Assembly: GCA_036494715.1 (NCBI GenBank)
Contig: DASXNY010000016.1
Coordinates: forward strand, 25,583-89,582
DNA length: 64,000 nt
Direction: 5' to 3'
From: JAICJR01 sp036494715
GTDB lineage: Bacteria; Actinomycetota; Thermoleophilia; Solirubrobacterales; Thermoleophilaceae
Shown: in pieces, positions 17,825 through 25,235 of the stretch
How the letters are laid out: each line of letters opens with the position of its first letter
Numbering within the stretch: the stretch's first letter is position 1
Notes under the pieces: model-generated
Databases searched by the model: none
The model's input: only the letters and a program-made list of their open reading frames with translations
What the model was told of the DNA's origin: nothing
Translations under genes and position numbers: made by a program

Positions 17825-18522
17825 GTCGCCACCTCCTCCGAGTCGGCCGCCAGCCCGTGGCGGACCTGCAGCAGCGAGCGGCAGATGCCGCCGTTCACCT
17901 CGAGGCTCGTCCGGATCAGCCGCGCCATGCGCAGCCAGCGCCGCAGCTCGCCGGCGGCGAGCGGCTCGCCGCTCGGGAGCACGAACGCCGGCGCGTCGCC
18001 GCCGTGAGGAAGCCCGAGCTCCGAGCGCAGCTGAACGCAGCGGCGCGCCTCCGGCACGTCGGGCAGATCGGCGCAGCGCCGGGCGCAGACCTGCTCGGGA
18101 GTCTCACCCGCGGCGAGCAACGCCTCGCACAGCCGCGACTGGCGGGCGAGCAGCGCCTTGCGCCGGAACAGCGTCCGCAGCGCGTCGAGGTCGTCGTCCT
18201 CGGTCTCGCCGGGGAACGCCCCCGTGAACCTATCCCCGCGCGCGAGCGCCGCGTTTATCTCGTCGCCGGTGTAGTGGTCCTCCAGCCTGACGCTGACCGC
18301 GCGCACGCCCGCCAGTCCGCGCACCGCGCCCAGCGCGTCGGCCGCCATCAGGTAGGCGAAGTTGGGAGCGCACTGGGGCGTAGGCAGCCGCAGCACCACC
18401 TGGACGTCGCCATCCGGCGTGACCTCGCACCCGCTCACGAAGCGGAGCGCCGTGATCGGCTCGTCGAGCTCGGGATCGTGGACCGTGCCGAGGGCTTCCA
18501 GCACGCGCGCTCGGGTGCTCAT
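17821..18522 (-). CDS. DUF59/MIP18-like iron-sulfur assembly protein with Cys-containing C-terminal extension
   Basis: 233 residues. Residues 1-100 are a DUF59 domain (VLEALGTVHDPELDEPI, VVLRLPTPQCAPNFAYLMA with its conserved Cys), the fold used for Fe-S cluster delivery and in phenylacetyl-CoA monooxygenase PaaD. Residues about 125-233 carry several Cys (CEALLAAGETPEQVCARRC, NGGICRSLLQ) and match nothing I know outside alkane-monooxygenase loci. It overlaps both neighbours by ATGA/GTGA. A role in maturing a metalloenzyme is inferred from the domain and context. Confidence 0.8.
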   Translation of the reverse strand: MSTRARVLEALGTVHDPELDEPITALRFVSGCEVTPDGDVQVVLRLPTPQCAPNFAYLMAADALGAVRGLAGVRAVSVRLEDHYTGDEINAALARGDRFTGAFPGETEDDDLDALRTLFRRKALLARQSRLCEALLAAGETPEQVCARRCADLPDVPEARRCVQLRSELGLPHGGDAPAFVLPSGEPLAAGELRRWLRMARLIRTSLEVNGGICRSLLQVRHGLAADSEEVAT

Positions 18523-19568
18523 GCGCTGTCGACGAGTTGCGCGTCCTCCTGCGCGGCGGGCGCTTCCGCCTCGTCCGGCAGGCGCAGGTCCTCCGGCACC
18601 TCGATCCCGTACAGCTTGGCCGCGTTGAGGCCGAGGATCTTCTTCTTCGTCGCGGTGGTGACCCGCGGGTAGTCCGAGTACTCGTCGTCCGGGTAATCCC
18701 AGTCGAGCAGGCCGTCGAGCTGCCAGCGCGGCTCCCAGATGCCGTAGTCGCTGCCGTAGAGCATCTTGTCCTCGCCGACCCAGAAGAGCAGCTCGCCCAT
18801 GACCTTCGCGAAGAAGCGCGGGCGGGCGTGCATGAGCGCGCCGAGCACGACCGCGAGCCCCGCGTAGACGTTTGGCTCCTGAGTCGCCATGAAACAGAAG
18901 TCCTCGATGCGCGGCAGGCCGACGTGTTCCACGATGAAGTTGAGCTCGGGGAAGCTCGTGGCCGCGTAGTCGACGTCGGCGACGTCAAACGCATCCTTGT
19001 CGAGCGGCCAGATCGTCGGGCCCTTGTGGACGTGGATGTTCCTGATCCCGAGCTCCTGCGAGCGCTCGAGGAAACGCTGGGCCTCCGGGTCGCGCAGCGT
19101 CCAGCCGCGCGAGCCGTCATGCCACTCGGCTGTGTAGAGCTTCACTCCCTTGAGGTCGTAGCGCCTGGCGTCCTCCTCGAGTTGCCTCATGCCGGCGTCG
19201 CCCTCGCGCGGGTCGAAGCGACCGTTCGCGATCAGCCGGCCCGGGTGCTTCTCCGCGAGCGCCGCGTTGCGCTCGAGCGTGTTGAAGCCGGCCGTGTACC
19301 AGGACTTGAGGTACGTGGACTGGAGGATCGCAACGTCCGCGTGGCCCTCCTCGAACACGTCCTTTACGAAGTCCTCCTCCGAATACTTCTGGAACTTCTC
19401 GAGAGGCCAGTGGGTCTCGGGCGGCCCCAGGCCCATGTAGGCGTGGAAGCACTCGATCCAGCCCTTGGCGTACCGCTCCTGGCCCGGCACCCAGTTCTCT
19501 GGACTCGCATTCCAGAAGTGGGTGTGCCCGTCGACTACGAAGTAGCGCTCGCCATCCCGCGCATACAT
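18519..19568 (-). CDS. Amidohydrolase family 2 protein (alkane-monooxygenase-cluster type)
   Basis: 349 residues from ATG 19568, preferred over GTG 19574 because GAGGGAG lies five bases before it. The TIM-barrel metal site begins at VVDGHTHFWNA (HxH); later ligands are at NIHVHKG, FIVEHVGLPR and YGSDYGIWEP (the superfamily Asp). The family includes decarboxylases and hydrolases. The run amidohydrolase, DUF59, ADH has the same order as the genes behind mycobacterial mimABCD and related propane monooxygenases. It is the first gene of the operon, divergent from the MFS exporter. Confidence 0.85.
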   Translation of the reverse strand: MYARDGERYFVVDGHTHFWNASPENWVPGQERYAKGWIECFHAYMGLGPPETHWPLEKFQKYSEEDFVKDVFEEGHADVAILQSTYLKSWYTAGFNTLERNAALAEKHPGRLIANGRFDPREGDAGMRQLEEDARRYDLKGVKLYTAEWHDGSRGWTLRDPEAQRFLERSQELGIRNIHVHKGPTIWPLDKDAFDVADVDYAATSFPELNFIVEHVGLPRIEDFCFMATQEPNVYAGLAVVLGALMHARPRFFAKVMGELLFWVGEDKMLYGSDYGIWEPRWQLDGLLDWDYPDDEYSDYPRVTTATKKKILGLNAAKLYGIEVPEDLRLPDEAEAPAAQEDAQLVDSA

Positions 19569-19584
19569 GTCCACTCCCTCGGTA

Positions 19585-19596
19585 GAACGATCGGTC
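19585..19596. promoter_or_regulatory. Possible operator-like palindrome between divergent genes
   Basis: GAACGATCGGTC is an imperfect palindrome around CGATCG in the 80-base gap between the amidohydrolase and MFS genes. TetR-type repressors often bind such sites near exporter genes, but no such regulator is encoded nearby and the site is short. Confidence 0.2.
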
Positions 19597-19654
19597 CTCC
19601 TGGGCCAGATTACTCCTCGGCCATAAGGGCGTTCGCGTAGCGTTCCGGGGCGAC

Positions 19655-21685
19655 ATGACTGGTGAGGCGGCTACCCCGAGGATCGCCGGCGGCGACGTGC
19701 CCGTCCAAAAGGGCGTGTCCCGGATCGCCGTGCTCGGCGGGCTGATGCTCGTGATCCTGATGGCGGCACTCGACTCGACGATCGTGTCGACCGCGCTTCC
19801 CACGATCGTCGGCGACCTCGGCGGGCTCGCCCACATCTCGTGGGTGGTGACGGCGTACCTGCTCGCGCAGACTGCGGTGACGCCGCTCTACGGCAAGCTC
19901 GGCGACCTCTACGGACGCAAGCTCGTGCTGCAGGTCGCGCTGGTGATCTTCCTGGTGGGCTCGGCGCTGTGCGGGCAGGCGCACTCCATGACCGAGCTGA
20001 TCGCATTCCGCGCGCTCCAGGGCATCGGCGGCGGCGGGCTGATCGTGAGCGCGCAGGCGGCGCTCGGCGACGTGGTGCCGCCGCGCGAGCGGGGCAAGTA
20101 CTCGGGGCTGTTCGGCGGCGTTTTCGGCGTCGCGACCGTGATCGGCCCGCTGCTCGGCGGCTTCCTCACCACGTCGATCAGCTGGCGCTGGATCTTCTAC
20201 GTGAACGTGCCGGTGGGCATCCTCGCCTTCGCCGTGTTGCAGCGCACGCTGCCCGCGCACACCCAGCGCGTCAAGCACTCGGTGGACTACCTCGGCACGG
20301 CGCTCCTCGCCACCGCGCTGACCTCGATCGTGCTCCTCACCACACTGGGCGGCCGCCAGTACGCCTGGGGCTCGGGCCTGATCATCGGGCTGGGCTGCCT
20401 GGCCGTCGCGTGCATCGTCGCGTTCGTGTTCGTCGAGAAGCATGCGGCCGAGCCAGTGCTTCCGAACGCGCTCTGGCGCAACCCGGTGTTCAGCGTGACG
20501 AGCGGGATCGGCTTCATCGTCGGCTTCGCGCTGTTCGGCGCGACCACCTACCTGCCGCTCTACCAGCAGGTGGTGCGCGGGCTCACCCCGACCGAGTCCG
20601 GCCTGGCGCTGCTGCCGCTGGTGGGCGGCCTGCTGGTCACCTCGATCGGCGCGGGCCAGCTGATCACGCGCACGGGGCGCTACAAGATCTTTCCGATCAT
20701 CGGCAGCGTGCTCGTCTTCGTCGGGCTCCTGTCGTTCAGCAGCCTGTCGCCGTCCACCACGACGGGGGTGCTCTCGCTCGAGATGTTCGTGCTCGGCGCG
20801 GGCCTCGGCTGCATCATGCAGGTGCTGATCCTGGCGGTGCAGAACGCGGTCGACTACGAGCTGCTCGGAGTGGCAACCTCGGGCGCGACCCTCTTCCGCA
20901 CGATCGGTGGCTCGCTCGGCACCGCGATCCTCGGCGCCATCTTCACCGCGCAGCTCACGGACAACCTGAAGGAGGCATTCCCGCACGGGGCAGGGGGCGT
21001 GGCGTCGAAGGTGTCGAGCGGCGGGGTCGATCCCTCGCAGGTGAGGTCGCTGCCGGCGGCGATCAAGGGCCCGTATCTGCAGGCCTTCACCGACTCGCTC
21101 GGCACGGTGTTCGCGGTCGCGGCGGGGATCGCCGCGATCGCGTTCGTCCTGTCGTGGTTCATCCAGGAGCGGCCGCTGCGCAAGACGGTGGCCACCGGCG
21201 CCGACGTCGGGGAGACGTTCGCCGCGCCCAGGCCGGCGGACTCGCTGCGCGACATCGGGATCGCACTCAGCCGCCTGGCCGGGCGCGAGCGCACGCGCCG
21301 CTTCATCGCGCGGGTGGCCTCACGCGTGGGCGTGGACCTGACGCCCGCGGCCTGCTGGATGCTGTTCCGCTACTCCGAGGACGGGACGCGCACGATCGCG
21401 GACCTGCGCGAGATCCGGGACATCCCGGTGGAGGTGCTCGAAAACGGGCGGGTGCAGCTGCTCGAGTGCGGTTATGTCGAGGCGGACGACGGGCTCACGG
21501 TCGTCACCCCGGGCGGCGACGCGGTGGCCGACCAGCTCCGCGCGGAGGCGCGCGAGGAGCTCGTGGCGCTGCTCGACGGCTGGTCGCCCGAGCAGTATCC
21601 GGACCTGCAGAGGCTGCTCACGCGCCTCGCCGACGACATCGCTGAGGCGCCACCCGAGCCGGGGCGTGAAACTCTGCCGGCATGA
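19655..21685 (+). CDS. DHA2-family MFS multidrug exporter with C-terminal winged-helix-like domain
   Basis: 676 residues. Residues about 20-510 are a 14-segment EmrB/QacA-type transporter: motif ALDSTIVSTALPTIVGDL, motif A GKLGDLYGRK, and motif C region GGVFGVATVIGPLLGGFL. Residues about 540-660 form a soluble tail resembling a MarR-type winged helix (LTPAACWMLFRYSEDGTRTI, LRDIGIALSRLAG, LLECGYVEADDG) ending in a helix ELVALLDGWSPEQYPDLQR. The protein should export drugs or metabolites using the proton gradient; the tail may sense cargo. A thioesterase gene overlaps its stop. Confidence 0.9.
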   Translation: MTGEAATPRIAGGDVPVQKGVSRIAVLGGLMLVILMAALDSTIVSTALPTIVGDLGGLAHISWVVTAYLLAQTAVTPLYGKLGDLYGRKLVLQVALVIFLVGSALCGQAHSMTELIAFRALQGIGGGGLIVSAQAALGDVVPPRERGKYSGLFGGVFGVATVIGPLLGGFLTTSISWRWIFYVNVPVGILAFAVLQRTLPAHTQRVKHSVDYLGTALLATALTSIVLLTTLGGRQYAWGSGLIIGLGCLAVACIVAFVFVEKHAAEPVLPNALWRNPVFSVTSGIGFIVGFALFGATTYLPLYQQVVRGLTPTESGLALLPLVGGLLVTSIGAGQLITRTGRYKIFPIIGSVLVFVGLLSFSSLSPSTTTGVLSLEMFVLGAGLGCIMQVLILAVQNAVDYELLGVATSGATLFRTIGGSLGTAILGAIFTAQLTDNLKEAFPHGAGGVASKVSSGGVDPSQVRSLPAAIKGPYLQAFTDSLGTVFAVAAGIAAIAFVLSWFIQERPLRKTVATGADVGETFAAPRPADSLRDIGIALSRLAGRERTRRFIARVASRVGVDLTPAACWMLFRYSEDGTRTIADLREIRDIPVEVLENGRVQLLECGYVEADDGLTVVTPGGDAVADQLRAEAREELVALLDGWSPEQYPDLQRLLTRLADDIAEAPPEPGRETLPA

Positions 21686-22113
21686 CCACGCGAGAGGGCC
21701 CCTTCTGGGACGTGATGGAGGGTCGGCGCGATCCGCCTCCCGCCGCGGAACTACTCGGCTGGAAGCTCGTGGAGGTGGACCCGGAAGCCGGCACGATCGA
21801 GGTCTCCTTCACGGCCGGCGAACAGTTCCTCAATCCCGCCGGCACGATTCAGGGCGGCCTCCTGGCGGCGATGCTCGACGACACGCTCGGCCCGGCGCTC
21901 GTGGCCACCCTCGGCCCCGGTCAGTGGGCCCCGACCACCGACCTTCACGTGCAGTTCCACATCGCCGCGCGGCCCGGCGAGCTGCACGGCCGCGGGCGCG
22001 TGGTGCGCCGCGGCAGGGACATCGCCTTCCTCGCCGGCGAGCTTGTCAACGAGGACGGCGAGGTCGTGGCCAGCGCGGTGGCCACCGCCAACGTTCGCAG
22101 CCGTTCGATCTGA
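21682..22113 (+). CDS. PaaI-family acyl-CoA thioesterase (hotdog fold)
   Basis: 143 residues, ATGA overlap with the MFS gene. The hotdog motif NPAGTIQGGLLAAMLDDTLGPAL contains the conserved N/Gly and the acidic residue used in PaaI-type hydrolysis, followed by TDLHVQFHIAARPGELHGRGRVVRRG. It is expected to hydrolyse aromatic or medium-chain acyl-CoA thioesters as a tetramer. The coupling to an exporter hints that hydrolysed acids may be pumped out, but this is only inferred. It ends eight bases from the convergent cbtA. Confidence 0.88.
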   Translation: MTTREGPFWDVMEGRRDPPPAAELLGWKLVEVDPEAGTIEVSFTAGEQFLNPAGTIQGGLLAAMLDDTLGPALVATLGPGQWAPTTDLHVQFHIAARPGELHGRGRVVRRGRDIAFLAGELVNEDGEVVASAVATANVRSRSI

Positions 22114-22120
22114 AACCGGC

Positions 22121-22891
22121 CTATCTCTGCGGACGGCGGACTGCGGACCGCGGACTCCGGCCGGCCGCCACGCGGGCGGCCGGCCGCGGCGCGATCAGCC
22201 GCTCCGCCGCCGCACCGAAGCCGAGCCCGATCGTCGTCCAGATCGTCGCGTTGATGCCGAGCGACGCGAGCCGGAAGCGGTAGAGCACGTCGGCCGGGAA
22301 GCCGGCGGGCGTCTCGTGAACAACCGGCAGGATCAGCTCGGCCACGGCGATCAGCGCGAGGAAGGACGCCGCCGCCACCAGCGCGGCGTTCCAGGTGCCG
22401 AGCCGCGCGACGAGCTGCCGCCTGATCCGGCCGGCGGCAACCGCCGCGAGGATCGTGATCGCGATCATCGCGATGAACAGCAGCGTGCGCTTGCCGATGG
22501 TGTTCGGGTTGCCGATCGTCGGCGGGTTGGAGGGGTACTTCGTGAACGGGATGACCGTGATCGTCAGGTAGGCGGCGAGCGCGAGCAGCGCCGAGGTGGC
22601 GCGCGGACCGAGCTTCCACACTCGCCCATAGACGTAGGCGAACACGAGCGAGAACAGCCCGCCCAGGCCGACGCTCAGCACGATCGTGCCGGTGGCGAGG
22701 CCGGCGGTGCGCTGGACGCCGCGGGACACGATGTCCGCGTCGGGCGGCAGGTGATGGATGCGCTGGAGGTAGTACTCGAAGTCGATGGCCTTCTGGACCT
22801 GCGGCTCACCGAAGATGTACGCGACGGCGAAGGCGAGGACGCCGGCCGCCAGGCCGACGAGCATGCCCCGCACGAGCAGGGAGCGTGTCAT
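22121..22891 (-). CDS. cbtA: Cobalt transporter subunit CbtA
   Basis: 256 residues with six to seven predicted membrane segments. Typical CbtA features are MTRSLLVRGMLVGLAAGVLA, FGEPQVQKAI, the long periplasmic loop with FTKYPSNPPTIGNPNTIGKR and the late TPAGFPADVLYRFRLASLG. CbtA and the small His-rich CbtB form a predicted cobalt uptake system in B12-producing bacteria. It lies nine bases after cbtB, under a cobalamin riboswitch. The last residues (RSPRSAVRRPQR) are encoded by a 7-bp tandem repeat and look like a late extension. Confidence 0.93.
   Translation of the reverse strand: MTRSLLVRGMLVGLAAGVLAFAVAYIFGEPQVQKAIDFEYYLQRIHHLPPDADIVSRGVQRTAGLATGTIVLSVGLGGLFSLVFAYVYGRVWKLGPRATSALLALAAYLTITVIPFTKYPSNPPTIGNPNTIGKRTLLFIAMIAITILAAVAAGRIRRQLVARLGTWNAALVAAASFLALIAVAELILPVVHETPAGFPADVLYRFRLASLGINATIWTTIGLGFGAAAERLIAPRPAARVAAGRSPRSAVRRPQR
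22127..22154. repeat. Tandem 7-bp repeat (4 units) at the 3' end of cbtA
   Basis: Four consecutive heptamers on the plus strand: CTGCGGA, CGGCGGA, CTGCGGA, CCGCGGA. They encode the last residues of CbtA on the minus strand. Related arrays occur in chlID (34614), bluB-cobT (43386 and 43431) and the E1 beta gene (62212). Confidence 0.8.
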
Positions 22892-22900
22892 CGCCGGCCC

Positions 22901-23122
22901 CTAGTGGCAGGGGAAGCCGAGCAGGTGGCGGGCGTCGTGCACGAACTCGTGGACGTAGTGCCCGGAGACGATCGAGGTGGCGCCCTCTTCGGCGCCGACG
23001 AAGTACAAGAGCAAGAGGAGGATCACCCCGGCGAACACGGCGTAGGGCAGGAGCTCGCGCGGACTGACTACTGGCGCGGGCGGATTGAGGACCTGCGGCT
23101 CGGCGGCTACGACGTCCGACAT
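22901..23122 (-). CDS. cbtB: Cobalt transporter subunit CbtB
   Basis: 73 residues, ATG 23122 with AAGGAGG six bases upstream. One membrane segment (LLPYAVFAGVILLLLLYFVG) is followed by the metal-binding tail HYVHEFVHDARHLLGFPCH, characteristic of CbtB. It is the first gene of the cbtBA unit and is preceded by a minus-strand cobalamin riboswitch, so cobalt import should be shut down when the cofactor is plentiful. Confidence 0.95.
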   Translation of the reverse strand: MSDVVAAEPQVLNPPAPVVSPRELLPYAVFAGVILLLLLYFVGAEEGATSIVSGHYVHEFVHDARHLLGFPCH

Positions 23123-23127
23123 GGGGT

Positions 23128-23262
23128 GCCTCCTTCGGGATCACGCGTCCCGGTACGGGTTGGTGATGTGTCGGACGAGTGTCTGGCTTCCGGGTGCCGT
23201 TGCACCTCGGTCACAGTGGCGCGACCGCGCCGGTCTTGCACCGGCTTCCTCGCTCCCTCACA
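23128..23262 (-). ncRNA. Cobalamin riboswitch controlling cbtB-cbtA
   Basis: On the minus strand the conserved core is present: GAGGAAGCCGGTGCAAGACC, GCGGTCGCGCCACTGTGACC and GGAAGCCAGACACTC. It is followed by a stem-loop CGGGACGCGTGATCCCG (23152-23136) that abuts the Shine-Dalgarno AAGGAGG of cbtB. The stem-loop is in the position of the P13/L13 element, so control is probably at translation initiation. No U-run terminator is seen. Confidence 0.93.
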
Positions 23263-23274
23263 CGATCAGCGGGC

Positions 23275-23316
23275 AGCATAACGACGCTGCCGGTATCTCG
23301 CCGCGCGGGCTATGCT
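23275..23316. promoter_or_regulatory. Divergent promoter region between two riboswitches
   Basis: TATGCT occurs on both strands facing outwards (minus 23280-23275, plus 23311-23316). Each lies about seven to fifteen bases upstream of where the corresponding riboswitch begins, as expected for -10 boxes. No good -35 element is visible for either. It explains the gap between the two aptamers in the roughly 340-base gene-free stretch 23123-23460. Confidence 0.45.
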
Positions 23317-23321
23317 GGCGC

Positions 23322-23455
23322 GGTCAGCGCGTGGGTGGCGAGGAACCCGGTGAGACGCCGGGACGGTCGCGCCACTGTGTTCGGGGTCGCTCCCGAGAGT
23401 CAGGAACTCCCGCCCGTGCGGCCGCCGCTTTCGGGAACGCGCTCTTCCCAGGAGG
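23322..23455 (+). ncRNA. Cobalamin riboswitch controlling cobG-cobH-cobIJ
   Basis: Core elements on the plus strand are GAGGAACCCGGTGAGACGCC, GACGGTCGCGCCACTGTG and GAGAGTCAGGAACTCC. A stem-loop GGGAACGCGCTCTTCCC (23433-23449) lies directly before AGGAGG (23450-23455), five bases from the cobG ATG. The arrangement matches the other two riboswitches here and indicates ligand control of ribosome access. Confidence 0.93.
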
Positions 23456-23460
23456 TATCG

Positions 23461-24612
23461 ATGCACCAAGCCCGTTCCGATCGCTGTCCCGGCGTGCTCC
23501 GGTTGCACGAGGCGGGCGATGGCGGTCTCGCGCGGGTGCGGCTGCCCGGCGGGCGGCTCGGTGCCGTCGGGCGCGAGGCGCTCGCGGACGTGGCTCGGCT
23601 GGGGAACGGCGTGGTGGAGGTGACCTCGCGCGCGAACGTGCAGGTACGCGGCCTGCGCCTCTCCGAAGGCTCCGCGGTGGCCGACAAGCTGTGGGCGGCC
23701 GGGCTGCTGCCGTCGCCCTCGCACGACCGGGTGCGGAACGTCCTGGCGAGCCCCCTGGGGGGGCGGGACCTCGATTCGCTCGGCGCCGTGGACGCGGTGG
23801 TGGACGCGCTCGACGAGGGCCTGTGCGCTGACCCCGGGCTGGCCTCGCTGCCGGGCCGCTTCCTGTTCGCGGTGGATGACGGCCGGGCGGTGCTCCCGCG
23901 CGCCGACGTGGAGCTGCGCGCCACCGAGGACGAGCGCTTTCGCGTGGTGCTCGCCGGCTGGCTCACGGATCTCGTGGCCGGGCCGGAGGAGGCCGTGGAG
24001 CTTGCTCTCGATGCCGCGCGCGCGTTTGTGGAGGCGGCGGGGGGCCGCGGCTGGCGCGTGGCGGACCTCGCCGCCGGGCCGGGGCTGATCGCGCGCCGGA
24101 TCGGCGCCTCGGTGGTGGGCTTCGACGACGGTCACGACGAGCGCGTGACGCTCGGCGTGTCCGAGCAGCGCGACGGGCTGCGGTCGGTGACGGTGCTGCC
24201 GAAGCTCGGCCGGCTCGACCTCGGCGTGTTGCCGGACGAGGTGCGCTTCTCGCGGCGGCGCACGCTGACCGTCGTGGACGTGGCGCGCGACGAGGCGGAG
24301 CCGCTGCTGGCCTCGCTGGCGGCCGCCGGCTTCGTCGTTTCCGAGGACTCGGGCTGGTGGGGCCTGTCGGCCTGCTCCGGCCTCGGCGCCTGCTCGCGCG
24401 CGCTCGCGGACGTCCGGGCCGCGGCGGCACAGCGGGCACTGGTGCGCGCGCCGGGCGCTCCCGCCGAGCACTGGTCCGCCTGCGAGCGCGGCTGCGGGCG
24501 GCCGCCGGGTGTGGCGATCGCCGTCACCGCCACCCACCACGGCGGCGTGAGCGTGGACGGCGACTTCTCCGAGGACGAGGCGGCGGCGCTGCTGTCGGTG
24601 GTGCGCGCGTGA
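23461..24612 (+). CDS. cobG: Precorrin-3B synthase CobG
   Basis: 383 residues from ATG 23461, set by the AGGAGG of the riboswitch platform; the upstream open frame is the riboswitch itself. It is a half-length sulfite/nitrite-reductase-like protein with two ferredoxin-like repeats. The Fe-S/sirohaem-type Cys set lies at CSGLGACSRA and CERGCGRPPG. CobG uses O2 for ring-contraction chemistry on precorrin-3A, so its presence marks the aerobic cobalamin pathway. Followed by cobH with a GTGA overlap. Confidence 0.93.
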   Translation: MHQARSDRCPGVLRLHEAGDGGLARVRLPGGRLGAVGREALADVARLGNGVVEVTSRANVQVRGLRLSEGSAVADKLWAAGLLPSPSHDRVRNVLASPLGGRDLDSLGAVDAVVDALDEGLCADPGLASLPGRFLFAVDDGRAVLPRADVELRATEDERFRVVLAGWLTDLVAGPEEAVELALDAARAFVEAAGGRGWRVADLAAGPGLIARRIGASVVGFDDGHDERVTLGVSEQRDGLRSVTVLPKLGRLDLGVLPDEVRFSRRRTLTVVDVARDEAEPLLASLAAAGFVVSEDSGWWGLSACSGLGACSRALADVRAAAAQRALVRAPGAPAEHWSACERGCGRPPGVAIAVTATHHGGVSVDGDFSEDEAAALLSVVRA

Positions 24613-25235
24613 GCACCTACGTTCGCGACGGCGCGGAGATCTACCGGCGCTCGTTCGCCACGATCCGGGCGGAGGCCGAGCTCGAGGATCTCGATCCGGT
24701 GCTCGAGCGCGTGGTGGTGCGGATGATCCACGCCTGCGGAATGGTCGACCTCGCGGACGACGTGGGCGCATCGCCGGGCTTCGGTCCGGCCGCCGAGGCG
24801 GCGCTGCGCGACGGCGCGCCGATTCTGTGTGACACGGCGATGGTCGCGTCGGGCGTGACCCGCTCGCGGCTGCCCGCCGGCAACGAGGTGGTGTGCACGC
24901 TGCCGGATCCGGGCGTGCCCGCGCTCGCCGCGGAGCTCGGCACCACGCGCACCGCGGCGGCGCTCGAGCTGTGGCGGTCGCGATTGGGCGGCGCGGTGGT
25001 GGCGGTGGGCAACGCGCCCACGGCTCTCTTCCGGCTGCTCGAGCTGGTGGATGAGGGCGCCGCGCGGCCCGCCGCGGTGATCGGCGTGCCGGTGGGCTTC
25101 ATCGGCGCGGCCGAGTCGAAGGGGGCGCTCGCCGAGAGCCCGCTCGGGCTCGAGTACCTGGTGGTGCACGGCCGGCGCGGCGGCAGCGCCATCGCCGCGG
25201 CCGCGGTCAACGCCCTGGCGAGCGCGGCCGAATGA
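24609..25235 (+). CDS. cobH: Precorrin-8X methylmutase CobH
   Basis: 208 residues from GTG 24609 (overlaps the cobG stop). Family motifs: RMIHACGMVDLADDV with the catalytic-site His, ILCDTAMVASGVTRSRLP, VVAVGNAPTALFRLLEL and VIGVPVGFIGAAESK. It catalyses the 1,5-methyl shift from C11 to C12 that yields hydrogenobyrinate. Coupled by ATGA to cobIJ. Confidence 0.95.
   Translation: MSTYVRDGAEIYRRSFATIRAEAELEDLDPVLERVVVRMIHACGMVDLADDVGASPGFGPAAEAALRDGAPILCDTAMVASGVTRSRLPAGNEVVCTLPDPGVPALAAELGTTRTAAALELWRSRLGGAVVAVGNAPTALFRLLELVDEGAARPAAVIGVPVGFIGAAESKGALAESPLGLEYLVVHGRRGGSAIAAAAVNALASAAE

Noticed and set aside
19610..20986. 458-codon minus-strand frame under the MFS gene
   Set aside because: Repetitive Arg/Glu/His composition typical of antisense frames; the plus strand encodes a clear transporter.
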